From Isosphaeraceae bacterium EP7 (lineage in GTDB: Bacteria > Planctomycetota > Planctomycetia > Isosphaerales > Isosphaeraceae): a stretch of 64,000 nt of DNA. The notes beneath the pieces are model-generated. The model was not told where the DNA came from. It did no database searches and was given only the letters and a program-made list of their open reading frames with translations. The DNA lies in contig CP151667.1 in NCBI GenBank assembly GCA_038400315.1, forward strand, positions 5,963,174 through 6,027,173, read 5' to 3'. Both the position numbers and the translations under genes were made by a program. Shown here piece by piece: positions 1 through 8,368 of the stretch (the stretch's first letter is position 1; each line of letters begins with the position of its first letter).

Positions 1-1991
1 AGCGATTTTCTGGAGACGACGAACCGACGCCGCAAACCGGTGCCGCTGCCGGGGCTAGGTGGGTCTGCGGGAATCTCGTCGGCGAACCGGGCGAGTTCGG
101 CGTCGATGAGCAGATCGGATCGGGCCAGGTCGAGCGTGAGCGTCACGCCGTCGCCAGCGACCTCAACGCACGACTCGGGGGGCCTGCGATAGTCGCGGGA
201 GCCGGCCATCCGGAATCGCTGGAAGGGGATGGTGGTCTCGTCCTCGACGAGAAGCATCCGCTCGGCCACCCGGGCGGGGGCCTTGCGGCCCTCGGCCTCC
301 CAGAGCCCGAGCGCCGCGTCCAGGTCGTCGACGGTGGCGAACTCGATGAGCGTGGTGGCCGCGTGGTAAGTGACCTTGTCGCGGCGTACCGACCAGGTGC
401 GGACGGAGTCGGCCACTCCGGGGGGCAGGGCGCGCTGGCTGTGCTCGGCCATCTCGCGGACCATCGAGTCGGGGGCGAGCCCCCCTTCCAGGCCTCGATA
501 GACGCTCTCGGGCGTGAGCTTCAGCTCCAGGGCCGCGCCGACGCGGGTCCAGAGCAGGAACCGGCTGAGCCGGCCGATCAGGCCCGGGGTCAGCCCCTGG
601 CGATAGGCGATGATCTCGAAGTTGGGCTGCACGTACAGGAAATGCTCGAACACCGCCCGGCCTTCCGGCGGCGGCCCCAGCGCCAGGACGTAGCGGCCCA
701 GGGCGGAAAGCTGCACGACCCGCCGGCCCGTTTCCTCTTCCTCCGCGGCGCGGAGCAGGCCGAACTGGTAGGCGGCGCCCAGCAGGACGGCCTCCAGAGT
801 ACCCACCTCGACGGTCTCGCGCTCGACGGGCGCCGCGACGACGGCGGGCCCGGCGGCCGCCTTGTTGGCCTTGGAGTACTTGCCGGTGACCCGCGCAGGG
901 GGGAGCGTCAGCAGCGGCGCGGGGGGCTCGACTAGCAGGGCGCGGTCCCAGGTGGGGTAGATGCGCCCGAGCTGCGTGCTCAGATCGTCCAGGGCGACCC
1001 AGTCCCCTTCGGGCACGGTGGCCAACCAGAGCAGGAGAGAGATCCGGAGGTAAGGGCTCGCAGGCTCGAGCGGAGCCTCGTCGGACTTGCGGCCGGCCAG
1101 CTCGCTCCAGTCTCGGAGGGCGAGCCAGCGGGTGGCGACCATCTGGCTGAGGTGGAACGCGTTGTCGTCCCAGAACTCGGGCTTCGCGGCCGAGATCCGC
1201 TCGCCTGCGGCATCGCGCTCGGCCAGGCCCGTGGCCAGGGCCAGCGTCAGCCAGAGCGGGGCCATGTCGGGCAGAGGTTCCAGGGCGTCGGCGATGGGGC
1301 CGGCCAGGGTCGGGTCGTCCTCGACCCGCTCACGGTCGCGCTTGTAAAGCATACCCTGCTGTGTCTGCCGCAGCGGGGCCTCTTCCATGCGCTGCCAGAG
1401 CGCCGCGAGCCGGAGGATCGGTTCCAGGGCGTCGGTTTCTCGAACCTGGCGGACCCGGTTAATTCCGGCGGGCAGGGCGGGCTCGGGCAAGATGGTGCGG
1501 GCCAGTGCCAGCGCCCCGGGATGGGCCCGAAGGCTAAGCGTGGCGGTCGACGTGCCCTCGATCAGGCCGCCGAGGTCGTCGATCGGCGGAGCGTCCTGGC
1601 CCACCATCGCGGCGAGCAGGCCGCGCTCGACCAGCGTCCGGATCGTCTCGCGAGGTTTAACCCCGAGGGCGGCCAGCGCGTGCGAGAGCCCCGCGAAGGG
1701 CCAGCGTGGCTCCTCGCCGAGCGCGATCAGAGACAGAGCCAGTCTGGGCCCGTGGTCGAGCCCGTCGACCAGAGGACGCAGGATCTCGGGGGTGTCGAGC
1801 GACTCGATCAGGAGGTCGAGCTGCGCCACGATGGCGTTGCCCGGCAGGGGCTCCACGCCGATCTTCTGGAGCACGCCGATGAGAAGCCGTGCGGGGTAGC
1901 GGCGCAGGGCCGACCGGAAGGCGATCATCGGCGGCTCGGCCGGAGTCGGGGCGGCCCCAAGGGCCGGTTCGTCGCGCTGGGGTCCGCTCAT
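1..1991 (-). CDS. Helicase_C_3 / XPB-N-like helicase-associated protein (3' end outside window)
   Basis: The reading frame runs from an ATG at 1991 through the left edge, so about 663 residues are visible and the C-terminus is missing. The N-terminal 400 residues are Leu/Ala-rich and helical. A later block contains FLYVQPNFEIIAYRQG and then YHAATTLIEF, the signature of the Helicase_C_3 domain found in proteins encoded beside bacterial XPB helicases (the Mycobacterium Rv0862c/Rv0861c pair is the arrangement I know). No Walker motifs are visible, so this is probably an accessory subunit rather than a motor. A CAAGG ribosome-site remnant precedes the start. It lies 64 bp downstream of a 74-residue gene and in the same direction as the XPB gene, so the three are probably co-transcribed. 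Function in DNA repair is inferred from context only. Confidence 0.75.
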   Translation of the reverse strand, partial: MSGPQRDEPALGAAPTPAEPPMIAFRSALRRYPARLLIGVLQKIGVEPLPGNAIVAQLDLLIESLDTPEILRPLVDGLDHGPRLALSLIALGEEPRWPFAGLSHALAALGVKPRETIRTLVERGLLAAMVGQDAPPIDDLGGLIEGTSTATLSLRAHPGALALARTILPEPALPAGINRVRQVRETDALEPILRLAALWQRMEEAPLRQTQQGMLYKRDRERVEDDPTLAGPIADALEPLPDMAPLWLTLALATGLAERDAAGERISAAKPEFWDDNAFHLSQMVATRWLALRDWSELAGRKSDEAPLEPASPYLRISLLLWLATVPEGDWVALDDLSTQLGRIYPTWDRALLVEPPAPLLTLPPARVTGKYSKANKAAAGPAVVAAPVERETVEVGTLEAVLLGAAYQFGLLRAAEEEETGRRVVQLSALGRYVLALGPPPEGRAVFEHFLYVQPNFEIIAYRQGLTPGLIGRLSRFLLWTRVGAALELKLTPESVYRGLEGGLAPDSMVREMAEHSQRALPPGVADSVRTWSVRRDKVTYHAATTLIEFATVDDLDAALGLWEAEGRKAPARVAERMLLVEDETTIPFQRFRMAGSRDYRRPPESCVEVAGDGVTLTLDLARSDLLIDAELARFADEIPADPPSPGSGTGLRRRFVVSRKS

Positions 1992-2055
1992 GTGCCTTGC
2001 CGCCGTCGGTCGTGTCGGTCGCTCGTCGTCGATCCCGCCGCGTGTCGCCCGCCGA

Positions 2056-2280
2056 TCAGCGGACGATCCTGGGGGTGTGGCCCAGCCGCCTCAGCTCGTC
2101 CAGGATGGAATCTTCGTCCTCGGGCCGGACGAGCAGGACGGTCTCGGAGAGCCGGCCGACGATCATCCGGGCGAGGGACTTGCGCGCGAGGATTTCCTCG
2201 GCGACCATCGGCTCCGAGGTGCGAATCAGGCTGACCTGCTTGTGCAGCTTCACGGCGATGCGGAGCAAGGGGGGGGCCAT
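2056..2280 (-). CDS. small 74-aa protein resembling part of the XPB N-terminal domain
   Basis: This short frame starts at an ATG with GGAGAG eight bases upstream and sits between the XPB helicase and the Helicase_C_3 gene. The sequence is well balanced, without the Arg/Pro excess of shadow frames. Its residues about 23-72 (AEEILARK, then GRLSET, then ILDELRRLGHTP) can be aligned by eye with residues about 118-163 of the neighbouring XPB (LEELARRK, GERIDET, IIKQALISVGYP). I infer that it is a free-standing copy of the second half of the XPB N-terminal/Helicase_C_3 fold. That alignment was made by hand and is weak in places. No catalytic motif is present. The function is unknown; a role as a partner or clamp subunit of the helicase is possible. 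Confidence 0.65.
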   Translation of the reverse strand: MAPPLLRIAVKLHKQVSLIRTSEPMVAEEILARKSLARMIVGRLSETVLLVRPEDEDSILDELRRLGHTPRIVR

Positions 2281-2330
2281 CGGCCGGCTCTCCGAGGTCG
2301 TGTGTCATGGTCGAGACGTCGGCCTCGGCA

Positions 2331-4121
2331 TCATTCCGGGAGGGAGACGCGTCGGTCCTCGGTCTCTCCTTCGCTTTTGACTTCGCCATGACCGCTGCCA
2401 TTCGCCCCGAGGTCGCCGTGGCCGTTGGCCCCGTCGGCGACGTCGGATTCGTCGTGGATCTCGTAGCTGTAACCCTGCTCGGTGAGGAAGAGCTGGCGGT
2501 GATGGGCGAAATCCATCTCGCGAGTGTCTCGCGTGACGAGAGTGTAGAACGAGGCGGTCTCGGCATCGCCCTTAGGGCGGAGGATTCGGCCGAGGCGCTG
2601 GGCCTCTTCCTGTCGACTGCCGAAGGTGCCGGAGACCTGCACCATGACGTTGGCATCGGGCAGGTCGATGGCGAAGTTGCCGACCTTGGACAGGACCAGG
2701 CGGCGGATCTCGCCGCGGCGGAACTGGCCATAGAGCAGCTCGCGCTCGGCGTTGCCGGTCTGACCGGTGATGAGCGGGATTTCGAACCGGTCGGAGATGC
2801 GCCTGAGCTGCTTGATGTACTGACCGATGACCAGGACGCGATCGTCGGGCCCGTCGTGGCGCTTCAGCAGGTGCTCGACGATGTCGTCCTTGACCGGGTT
2901 CTCGCTGGCGATCCGGAACTTGTCGCGCCACTCGGCGACGGCGTATTCCAGGCGCCCGGTCCCGTCGGGCAGGCCGAGTCGGATCTCGTGGCAGTGGGCC
3001 TCGGCGATCCAGCCCTTCTGCTCGAGCACGCGCCAGGGAACGTCGTACTTCTTGGGACCGATGAGGCTGAAGACGTCCTCTTCGCGGTTGTCTTCGCGCA
3101 CCAGGGTCGCGGTCAGTCCGAGTCGGCGGCGGGCCTGGATGTCGGCGGTGATCCGGAAGACGGGGGCGGGCAGGAGGTGCACCTCGTCATAGATGATCAA
3201 GCCCCAGTCGCGCTGGCTGAACAGCGAGAAGTGGGGGAACTCGCCGTCCTTCTTGGGCCGGAAGGTCACGATCTGGTAGGTGGCCAGGGTCACCGGGGCG
3301 ATGGCCTTGCTCTCGCCGGTGTAGGTGGCCACCGAGGCGTCGTCGAGGTCGGTCTTGTCCAGGATCTCGCGCCGCCACTGCTCGACGGAAGTGGTGCTGG
3401 TCGTCAGGACGAGCGTGTTCTTGCAGAGCGCCACCAGGGCGGCGATGCCGACGATGGTCTTGCCGGCGCCGCAGGGGAGGACGACCACGCCGGACCCGCC
3501 GCGCACGTCGCCGCCGGCGTGGAAGGCGGCCACGGCGTTACGCTGGTAGTCGCGGACCTGGAAGGCGTGGCCTGAGCGGCTGATGTCGCGCAGGGCGACC
3601 GCCAGGCTGGCCCCCTCGGTGTAGCCGGCGAGGTCCTCGGCCGGGTAGCCGACGGAGATGAGCGCCTGCTTGATAATGCCGCGGTGGGCGTCGTCGATGG
3701 CGAACCGAGTCTCGTCAATCCGCTCGCCCAGGTAGTCGCGCACGTTCTTGCGGCGGGCCAGCTCTTCGAGCAGGGTCAGGTCGGTGGAGACGAGCTGGAG
3801 CTGGCCGTCGACGCGTTCCAGGCGGATCCGGCCGTATCGGCCGACCAGCTCGCGGAGGTCGACGGCGAGGTTTGGGGGGAGTGGGAACTTGCTGTAGGTG
3901 GAGAGGGCCTCGATCATGGCCTCGTCGGTCATGCCCGCGGCCGCCGCGTTCCAGAGCGAGAGCGGGGTGAGCCGATAGGTGTGAATGTGCTCGGGGCTCT
4001 TCTCTAGCTCGGCGAACGGGGCGAGGGCGTCGCGGGCCTCGGCGTAGAGGGGATTGTCGACCTCCAGAAGGACCGTCCGGTCGCCCTGCACGATGAGCGG
4101 ATTCGCGGGATTGTACTGCAT
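2331..4121 (-). CDS. XPB/Ssl2-like superfamily 2 DNA helicase
   Basis: A 596-residue ATP-dependent 3'-5' DNA helicase of the XPB type. Residues 1-180 form the XPB N-terminal domain (HIHTYRLTPLSLWNAA near 46-61). The helicase core follows: Walker A LPCGAGKT at 215-222, the motif II box DEVH at 312-315 (the family's DEAH variant), motif III LTATLVRED at 336-344, and motif VI QRLGRILRPKG at 508-518. The last 40 residues are Gly/Asp-rich and probably disordered. I chose the ATG at 4121 because AAGGAG lies just upstream and the family starts here (QYNPANPLIVQGD); a 30-residue upstream extension is Arg/Pro-rich and non-homologous. Bacterial XPBs are thought to act in nucleotide excision repair or recombination; the role here is inferred from the family and from the Helicase_C_3 neighbour. 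Confidence 0.93.
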   Translation of the reverse strand: MQYNPANPLIVQGDRTVLLEVDNPLYAEARDALAPFAELEKSPEHIHTYRLTPLSLWNAAAAGMTDEAMIEALSTYSKFPLPPNLAVDLRELVGRYGRIRLERVDGQLQLVSTDLTLLEELARRKNVRDYLGERIDETRFAIDDAHRGIIKQALISVGYPAEDLAGYTEGASLAVALRDISRSGHAFQVRDYQRNAVAAFHAGGDVRGGSGVVVLPCGAGKTIVGIAALVALCKNTLVLTTSTTSVEQWRREILDKTDLDDASVATYTGESKAIAPVTLATYQIVTFRPKKDGEFPHFSLFSQRDWGLIIYDEVHLLPAPVFRITADIQARRRLGLTATLVREDNREEDVFSLIGPKKYDVPWRVLEQKGWIAEAHCHEIRLGLPDGTGRLEYAVAEWRDKFRIASENPVKDDIVEHLLKRHDGPDDRVLVIGQYIKQLRRISDRFEIPLITGQTGNAERELLYGQFRRGEIRRLVLSKVGNFAIDLPDANVMVQVSGTFGSRQEEAQRLGRILRPKGDAETASFYTLVTRDTREMDFAHHRQLFLTEQGYSYEIHDESDVADGANGHGDLGANGSGHGEVKSEGETEDRRVSLPE

Positions 4122-4241
4122 GGGCTCCTTGCTTGGCGGGCGGGTGCGAACTGGCTCCATCCGGCCGGGTCGGCGGGGACCATGGTAGACCGACGCGCGG
4201 GGGCGCCGCAAGCCGGCTTGAATGGCCGAGGCCGGGCGGGC

Positions 4242-5105
4242 TCACTCGTCGTCGTCGGCGCTACCCCTGGGCTCCTCGCCTTCGAGGCCGAGATATTTGG
4301 CCACCGCGGCGAGCTGATGCTGCACTTCAAACATCCCCGCCGGCCGCCTCCCGCGGTTGAGCTGGAGGCAGGCGAGGATCGTCTCGTTGAGCGTGCCGGC
4401 GATGTTCGGGTTGATCTGGATCGGCGGGGCCGGCTTGTACTTGCTCCCCTCGGTGGGGGGCCCGCCCAGGTTGGCGTAGCGGCCGGTGAACATCCGGTAC
4501 ATGGTGGCGCCGAAATTATAGATGTCGGTCTTGGCGTCGACGATCTTCTCCGTCGGCTGCTCGGGGGCCATGTACTGCGGCGTCCCCTGGATGCGTCCCT
4601 TTACCTCGCCCTTGATCCAGGCGGTGCCGAAGTCGATCAGCTTCACCCCTCCGGCCTTGCTCAGCATGATGTTCGACGGCTTCATGTCGCCGTGGTAGAC
4701 CCCCCTGCGGTGCATGTGCACCAGGGCCGAGGCCACCTTGTTGAAGATCAGCACGAGCTGGCCCATCTCGGGCATCTCGACCTCATCCAGCGGCTTGCCG
4801 TCGATGTACTCCATCAGCAGCTCGACCTTGGACAGGCGGAACCAGCGCTTCTTCCGGCGGCAGTCGAAAATCTTGATGATATTGGGATGGTGGAGCCGCT
4901 GGGCGACCTCATATTCGGTGATCGCCTGGGCGATGTAGACGTCGTCGTCGGCATCCTGGCGGTTGACCACCTTGAGGGCGAACTTGGCCCCGCCCCGGGT
5001 CTTGTCGGCGATGAGCAGGACCGTGCTGCCGGCGCCCGTTCCGAGGGGCTCGACGACCCGATACTCCATGTGAGACAGCTTCGGGATCGCGGACAACTTG
5101 GACAT
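4242..5105 (-). CDS. soluble Hanks-type serine/threonine protein kinase
   Basis: A 287-residue protein that is almost entirely one protein kinase domain. The Gly-rich loop is LGTGAGSTV at 21-29, the ATP-binding Lys is K45 in FALKVV, the catalytic loop is HGDMKPSN at 138-145 (D140, N145), the metal-binding DFG is at 158-160, and APEQ at 180-183 replaces APE. The usual Arg of the HRD motif is Gly, so this is a non-RD kinase, which generally does not depend on activation-loop phosphorylation. There is no transmembrane segment or sensor domain, unlike the common PknB type. The start at 5105 was chosen because the frame upstream is low-complexity and Arg/Pro-rich. The gene ends 120 bp before the XPB start and may be co-transcribed. 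Its substrate is unknown. Confidence 0.9.
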   Translation of the reverse strand: MSKLSAIPKLSHMEYRVVEPLGTGAGSTVLLIADKTRGGAKFALKVVNRQDADDDVYIAQAITEYEVAQRLHHPNIIKIFDCRRKKRWFRLSKVELLMEYIDGKPLDEVEMPEMGQLVLIFNKVASALVHMHRRGVYHGDMKPSNIMLSKAGGVKLIDFGTAWIKGEVKGRIQGTPQYMAPEQPTEKIVDAKTDIYNFGATMYRMFTGRYANLGGPPTEGSKYKPAPPIQINPNIAGTLNETILACLQLNRGRRPAGMFEVQHQLAAVAKYLGLEGEEPRGSADDDE

Positions 5106-5285
5106 ATCGCTCGTTCGCCTCGTCAGTCGTCGCGCGCAGGGTGGGCCGGCGGGCGTCGGTCGCTCATGGTGTTGATATTGGGTGACGATCGCCGGGAAGA
5201 AGGTCCAGGGTGGGCAGCCTGACGGGGTTGGACAGGCGGGCGAGGAGGATCTCGGCGGAGCGAAAGGGATTGCCGCGGAGTCAAG

Positions 5286-5312
5286 ATTATCCAAACCGCA
5301 GCGGGCGGGCAA
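5286..5312 (-). promoter_or_regulatory. candidate promoter of the kinase gene
   Basis: On the minus strand a TTGCCC (5312-5307) and a GATAAT (5291-5286) are separated by 15 bases. The -10 box is close to consensus but the spacing is short. Transcription would give a leader of about 170 bases before the kinase ATG. The remainder of the 309-bp divergent gap 5106-5414 holds no gene that I can see; a TACAAT at 5347-5352 could be the -10 of the opposite gene but lacks a good -35. Confidence 0.35.
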
Positions 5313-5414
5313 TCCCCGGCGTGTCGTCCGCGGGCAAGCCCCCGCGTACAATAGGCAATCGGCCGCGCCGGGCGTGGCCATCGAGCGTTCAACGTCGCTT
5401 ATGAGGAGGCCAAA

Positions 5415-5903
5415 TTGCCCCAAGACTCGACCGACGACATCCTCCGCGCCCTGGGACGACTGCCCAGCGGGCTCTACATCGCCACGGTCGCGCGCGGCGA
5501 GCAACGAGCCGGGATGCTCGCAAGCTGGGTGCAGCAGGCCGGCTTCGAGCCGCCGACGCTGACGGTGGCAGTCGCCCGCCAGCGATTCTTTGCGGACTGG
5601 GTCGCCGAGGCCGGGGGCTTCACGCTCAATCAGGTGGCCTCCGGGCGAAAGTCGTTGCTGAAGCACTTCTCGCGCGGATTCAATCCCACCGACGACGCCT
5701 TCGAAGGACTCGAACTGATCGAGACGCCCGGGGCCGCCGGCCCGGTGCTGGCCGACGCGATGGCGTATCTCGACTGCCGGGTGACGGGCTCGATGGACTC
5801 GGGCGACCACCGGGTCTTCCTGGCCGAGCTCGTCGGTGGACGCCTCATCGACACTGGCGCAGATCCCTTCGTCCACGTCAGGAAGAGCGGGGCCAACTAT
5901 TGA
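5415..5903 (+). CDS. flavin reductase-like FMN-binding protein
   Basis: A 162-residue single-domain protein of the flavin reductase-like family: [10 protein letters not shown] near 16-25, [20 protein letters not shown] at about 36-55, and a later FNQ-type segment [10 protein letters not shown]. The family binds FMN and includes NAD(P)H:flavin oxidoreductases and the FMN-binding domain of diflavin proteins. I chose a TTG start because GAGGAGG lies five bases upstream and no in-frame ATG fits; the ATG at 5401 is in another frame. The length matches a stand-alone domain. It is cytoplasmic with no signal peptide. The natural electron acceptor cannot be told from the sequence. Confidence 0.85.
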   Translation: MPQDSTDDILRALGRLPSGLYIATVARGEQRAGMLASWVQQAGFEPPTLTVAVARQRFFADWVAEAGGFTLNQVASGRKSLLKHFSRGFNPTDDAFEGLELIETPGAAGPVLADAMAYLDCRVTGSMDSGDHRVFLAELVGGRLIDTGADPFVHVRKSGANY

Positions 5904-6048
5904 AGGGGCCGTGACGGGGCCGCCACGGCGAGTCGAGCCGCCGGAGGCCCGGTTGTTGCAAGGTGAGGCGAGCGCCCCCGCACCGCGGCGACCGACGTGG
6001 TCAGTCGAAGGCGCGGGAGGTCCTCTCGACGCGGCGGATACCGGCACG

Positions 6049-7512
6049 ATGACGAACGAAAACCTGGTCCATAAACTCAGAGATCACTTCGGCTTCAACC
6101 GATTTCGACCCGGCCAGGAACGCGTCGTAAGGGCGGCCATCGACGGGCGTGACACGGTCGTCATCATGCCCACGGGCTCTGGCAAGAGCCTCTGCTTCCA
6201 GCTCCCAGCGCTGGCCCTGGAGGGGACGACCGTCGTCGTCAGCCCCCTCATCGCCCTGATGAAAGACCAGGCCGACAACCTCGCGGCCCGCGGCATCTCG
6301 GTCGTGGCCATCAACAGCACGCTCGGCATCGACCAGGAACGCGAAGCCCTCGCGGCAGTCGCCTCCGGCAAGGTCGAATTCGTCTACACCACCCCGGAGC
6401 GGCTGGCGACCCGCGAGTTCCGCGACCTGCTCGGGGGGATCAAGATCGACCTATTCGTGGTCGACGAGGCCCACTGCGCCAGCCAGTGGGGGCACGACTT
6501 CCGGCCCGAGTTCCTGGCCCTCGGCGAGGCCATTGACGAACTGGGACGGCCTCCCGTGCTGGCGCTCACCGCCACGGCGACCGAGGACGTGGTCGAGGAC
6601 ATCAAGCGCCTGCTACGCATCCCCGACGCCGAGGTGGTGCACACCGGCTTCTATCGGCCCAACCTCGTGCTGGAGGCCCGGCATGTCGCCGGCGAGGCGG
6701 CCAAGGAGCAGGAACTGATCGACCTCCTGGAACAGGCCGACGGCACGGGCATCGTCTACACGTCGACCATCAAGGCGGTCAACGAGCTGACCGAGGCGAT
6801 CGAGGCCAGGGGCATCTCGGTGGCCGCCTATCATGGTCGTCTGAAGCCGTCGGTAAGGACCGAGAATCAGGATCGGTTCATGCGAGGCGAGGTCAAGGCG
6901 ATGGTCGCGACCAACGCGTTCGGCCTGGGCATCGACAAGCCCGATATCCGCTTCGTGCTGCACCACCACCTGCCCTCGAACCTGGAGGCCTACTACCAGG
7001 AGGCCGGACGGGCAGGCCGCGACGGCGAGCGGGCGAGGTGCGTGCTGCTGTTCGATCCGGCCAAGGATTCCAAGCTTCACGCCTTCTTTCAGGGGGGGAA
7101 GTACCCCTCTGGCGACGACCTGGTCAACGCCTTCCACGCCCTGTCCAGGGCGGCCGAGAAGCCCGAGCCGCCGACCTTCGAGCATTGGACCGCCATCAGC
7201 CCGGTGGGCAAGGGCCGGCTGAAGGTGATCCTCAACCTGTTCAAGGCCAAGGGGATCGTGACGCAGTCGGGGGACGTGCTGAGTCTGGTGCAACCCGACA
7301 TCTCGCATGCCACCCTGAGGCGAGTCGCCGACTCGTTCCGGGAACGCGACGAGTTGGATCGCCTGAAGCAGCAGCGGATGCGCGACTACGCCTCGCTGAA
7401 GTCGTGCCGGTGGGACTATCTGGTCAACTACTTCGGCAAGGACGACGTGGAGTCCGACTCGTGCGGCCATTGCGACCGCTGCGAGGAGTTGGCGCCGTCC
7501 CTGACGGGCTGA
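6049..7512 (+). CDS. recQ: RecQ-family ATP-dependent DNA helicase, short form
   Basis: A 487-residue 3'-5' DNA helicase. Walker A is MPTGSGKS at 40-47, motif II is [17 protein letters not shown], motif III is [10 protein letters not shown], and motif VI is [11 protein letters not shown]. The protein ends in a zinc-binding cluster (C453, C472, C475, C478) preceded by a winged-helix-like stretch. There is no HRDC domain, so the layout resembles the short RecS type more than E. coli RecQ. The ATG at 6049 was chosen because the frame upstream, which reaches into the flavin reductase gene, is Arg/Pro-rich and unrelated to RecQ. The gene ends at a strong hairpin shared with the convergent cytochrome gene. 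Confidence 0.95.
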   Translation: MTNENLVHKLRDHFGFNRFRPGQERVVRAAIDGRDTVVIMPTGSGKSLCFQLPALALEGTTVVVSPLIALMKDQADNLAARGISVVAINSTLGIDQEREALAAVASGKVEFVYTTPERLATREFRDLLGGIKIDLFVVDEAHCASQWGHDFRPEFLALGEAIDELGRPPVLALTATATEDVVEDIKRLLRIPDAEVVHTGFYRPNLVLEARHVAGEAAKEQELIDLLEQADGTGIVYTSTIKAVNELTEAIEARGISVAAYHGRLKPSVRTENQDRFMRGEVKAMVATNAFGLGIDKPDIRFVLHHHLPSNLEAYYQEAGRAGRDGERARCVLLFDPAKDSKLHAFFQGGKYPSGDDLVNAFHALSRAAEKPEPPTFEHWTAISPVGKGRLKVILNLFKAKGIVTQSGDVLSLVQPDISHATLRRVADSFRERDELDRLKQQRMRDYASLKSCRWDYLVNYFGKDDVESDSCGHCDRCEELAPSLTG

Positions 7513-7523
7513 CCAATGAAAGA

Positions 7524-7571
7524 GCCCTGCTGGCGGCGCGTGACCTTCGGGTCTCGCGCCGCCAGCAGGGC
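7524..7571. terminator. hairpin between convergent recQ and cytochrome c genes
   Basis: A perfect 17-bp inverted repeat: arm 7524-7540 (GCCCTGCTGGCGGCGCG) pairs with 7555-7571, with a 14-base loop. There is no long T run, but its position just after the recQ stop and before the stop of the convergent gene fits a bidirectional terminator. Confidence 0.7.
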
Positions 7572-7612
7572 CTTGTGTGGACCGGCGAGTCTCGGGCGTG
7601 TTGCCTCGAAGC

Positions 7613-8050
7613 TCACTCGTCGACGCGGAAGACCTTATGGCACTCGCTGCAGCTCTTCTTGACGGCGGTGTGGGCTTCCTTGGCCTGAGCCTGGCCTTCC
7701 TTCTCGGAGACCTCGGCCAGCTTGTCGGAGACCTTGACGAAGTCGTCCATCAGGGCGACCCACTTCTCCTGGGTGGCGCCGGGCTCCTTGGACTTGGCCA
7801 CCGACGTCTTGTCGTCGCGGAACTCCTTGCCGAGCTTGGAGAGTTCCTTGGCGGCCTTGACGACGTCGGCCTGGGCCTTCTTGAAGTTGACCGGGGAGCG
7901 GACCCCCTTGCTAATCTCGTTGTTCTTCTTGTTGACGGTTTCCATCATCTTATGGAGGGGCGAGGCGTCGTCGTCGGCCCACGCGAGTCCGACCGTCAGG
8001 GCCGCCATCGGGGCCATCATCGCGGCGAGAACGGACCACTTTCGCAGCAT
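7613..8050 (-). CDS. periplasmic c-type cytochrome, class II-like (c'/c556 fold)
   Basis: A 145-residue exported protein. Residues 1-25 form a signal peptide ending AWA. The mature part is Lys-rich and predicted helical, and a single heme c motif CSECH sits at 134-138, eight residues from the C-terminus. A heme motif at the extreme C-terminus of a four-helix protein is the hallmark of the cytochrome c'/c556 class. It probably carries electrons or binds small ligands in the periplasm; no partner is encoded beside it. It converges on recQ and diverges from purM. Confidence 0.85.
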   Translation of the reverse strand: MLRKWSVLAAMMAPMAALTVGLAWADDDASPLHKMMETVNKKNNEISKGVRSPVNFKKAQADVVKAAKELSKLGKEFRDDKTSVAKSKEPGATQEKWVALMDDFVKVSDKLAEVSEKEGQAQAKEAHTAVKKSCSECHKVFRVDE

Positions 8051-8368
8051 TGGGAGCAGGCTCCTGTTCGGAGGGGAGGGTGTCGGACGATCCGACGCGG
8101 CGGTGGGGGGCCGGTCTGGTGGGTCCAGCCGACCCTCCGGCCATTTTCGGGGATGCTTCCAGCCTAAACCGAAACCCCCCGGCCGATCAAGTCGCCGTCC
8201 GCGTCATCACCAGTACGGGGAAACGGGCGTCGAAGATCAGTGGAGCCGGCGAAGAAGAGGTTGGGATCGGCGTGTCGGCGGGGTACACTCACGGGTCGAA
8301 GATCGACGAGAGGGCGGCCTCGACCGGATCGCCGCAACGCCAAGGCCTGTCCCCGCGGATCCCCGTCC
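8051..8368. other. 318-bp divergent intergenic region (cytochrome c / purM)
   Basis: No gene is supported here. The frames are Arg/Pro-rich shadows. The purM-proximal part contains the putative purM promoter at 8261-8289. I see no clear promoter for the cytochrome gene. Confidence 0.6.
8261..8289 (+). promoter_or_regulatory. candidate sigma-70-type promoter of purM
   Basis: TTGGGA at 8261-8266 and TACACT at 8284-8289 with a 17-base spacer. This would start transcription near 8296, about 70 bases before the purM ATG. No riboswitch-like fold was recognised in the leader. Confidence 0.45.

Noticed and set aside
2307-3575. 422-residue plus-strand frame across the XPB gene
   Set aside because: Antisense shadow of a strongly conserved helicase; its composition (Val/Gly/Asp/Leu/Ala) mirrors the codons of the true gene.
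5836-6048. 71-residue N-terminal extension of RecQ
   Set aside because: Arg/Pro-rich, overlaps the flavin reductase gene and lies outside the RecQ family start.
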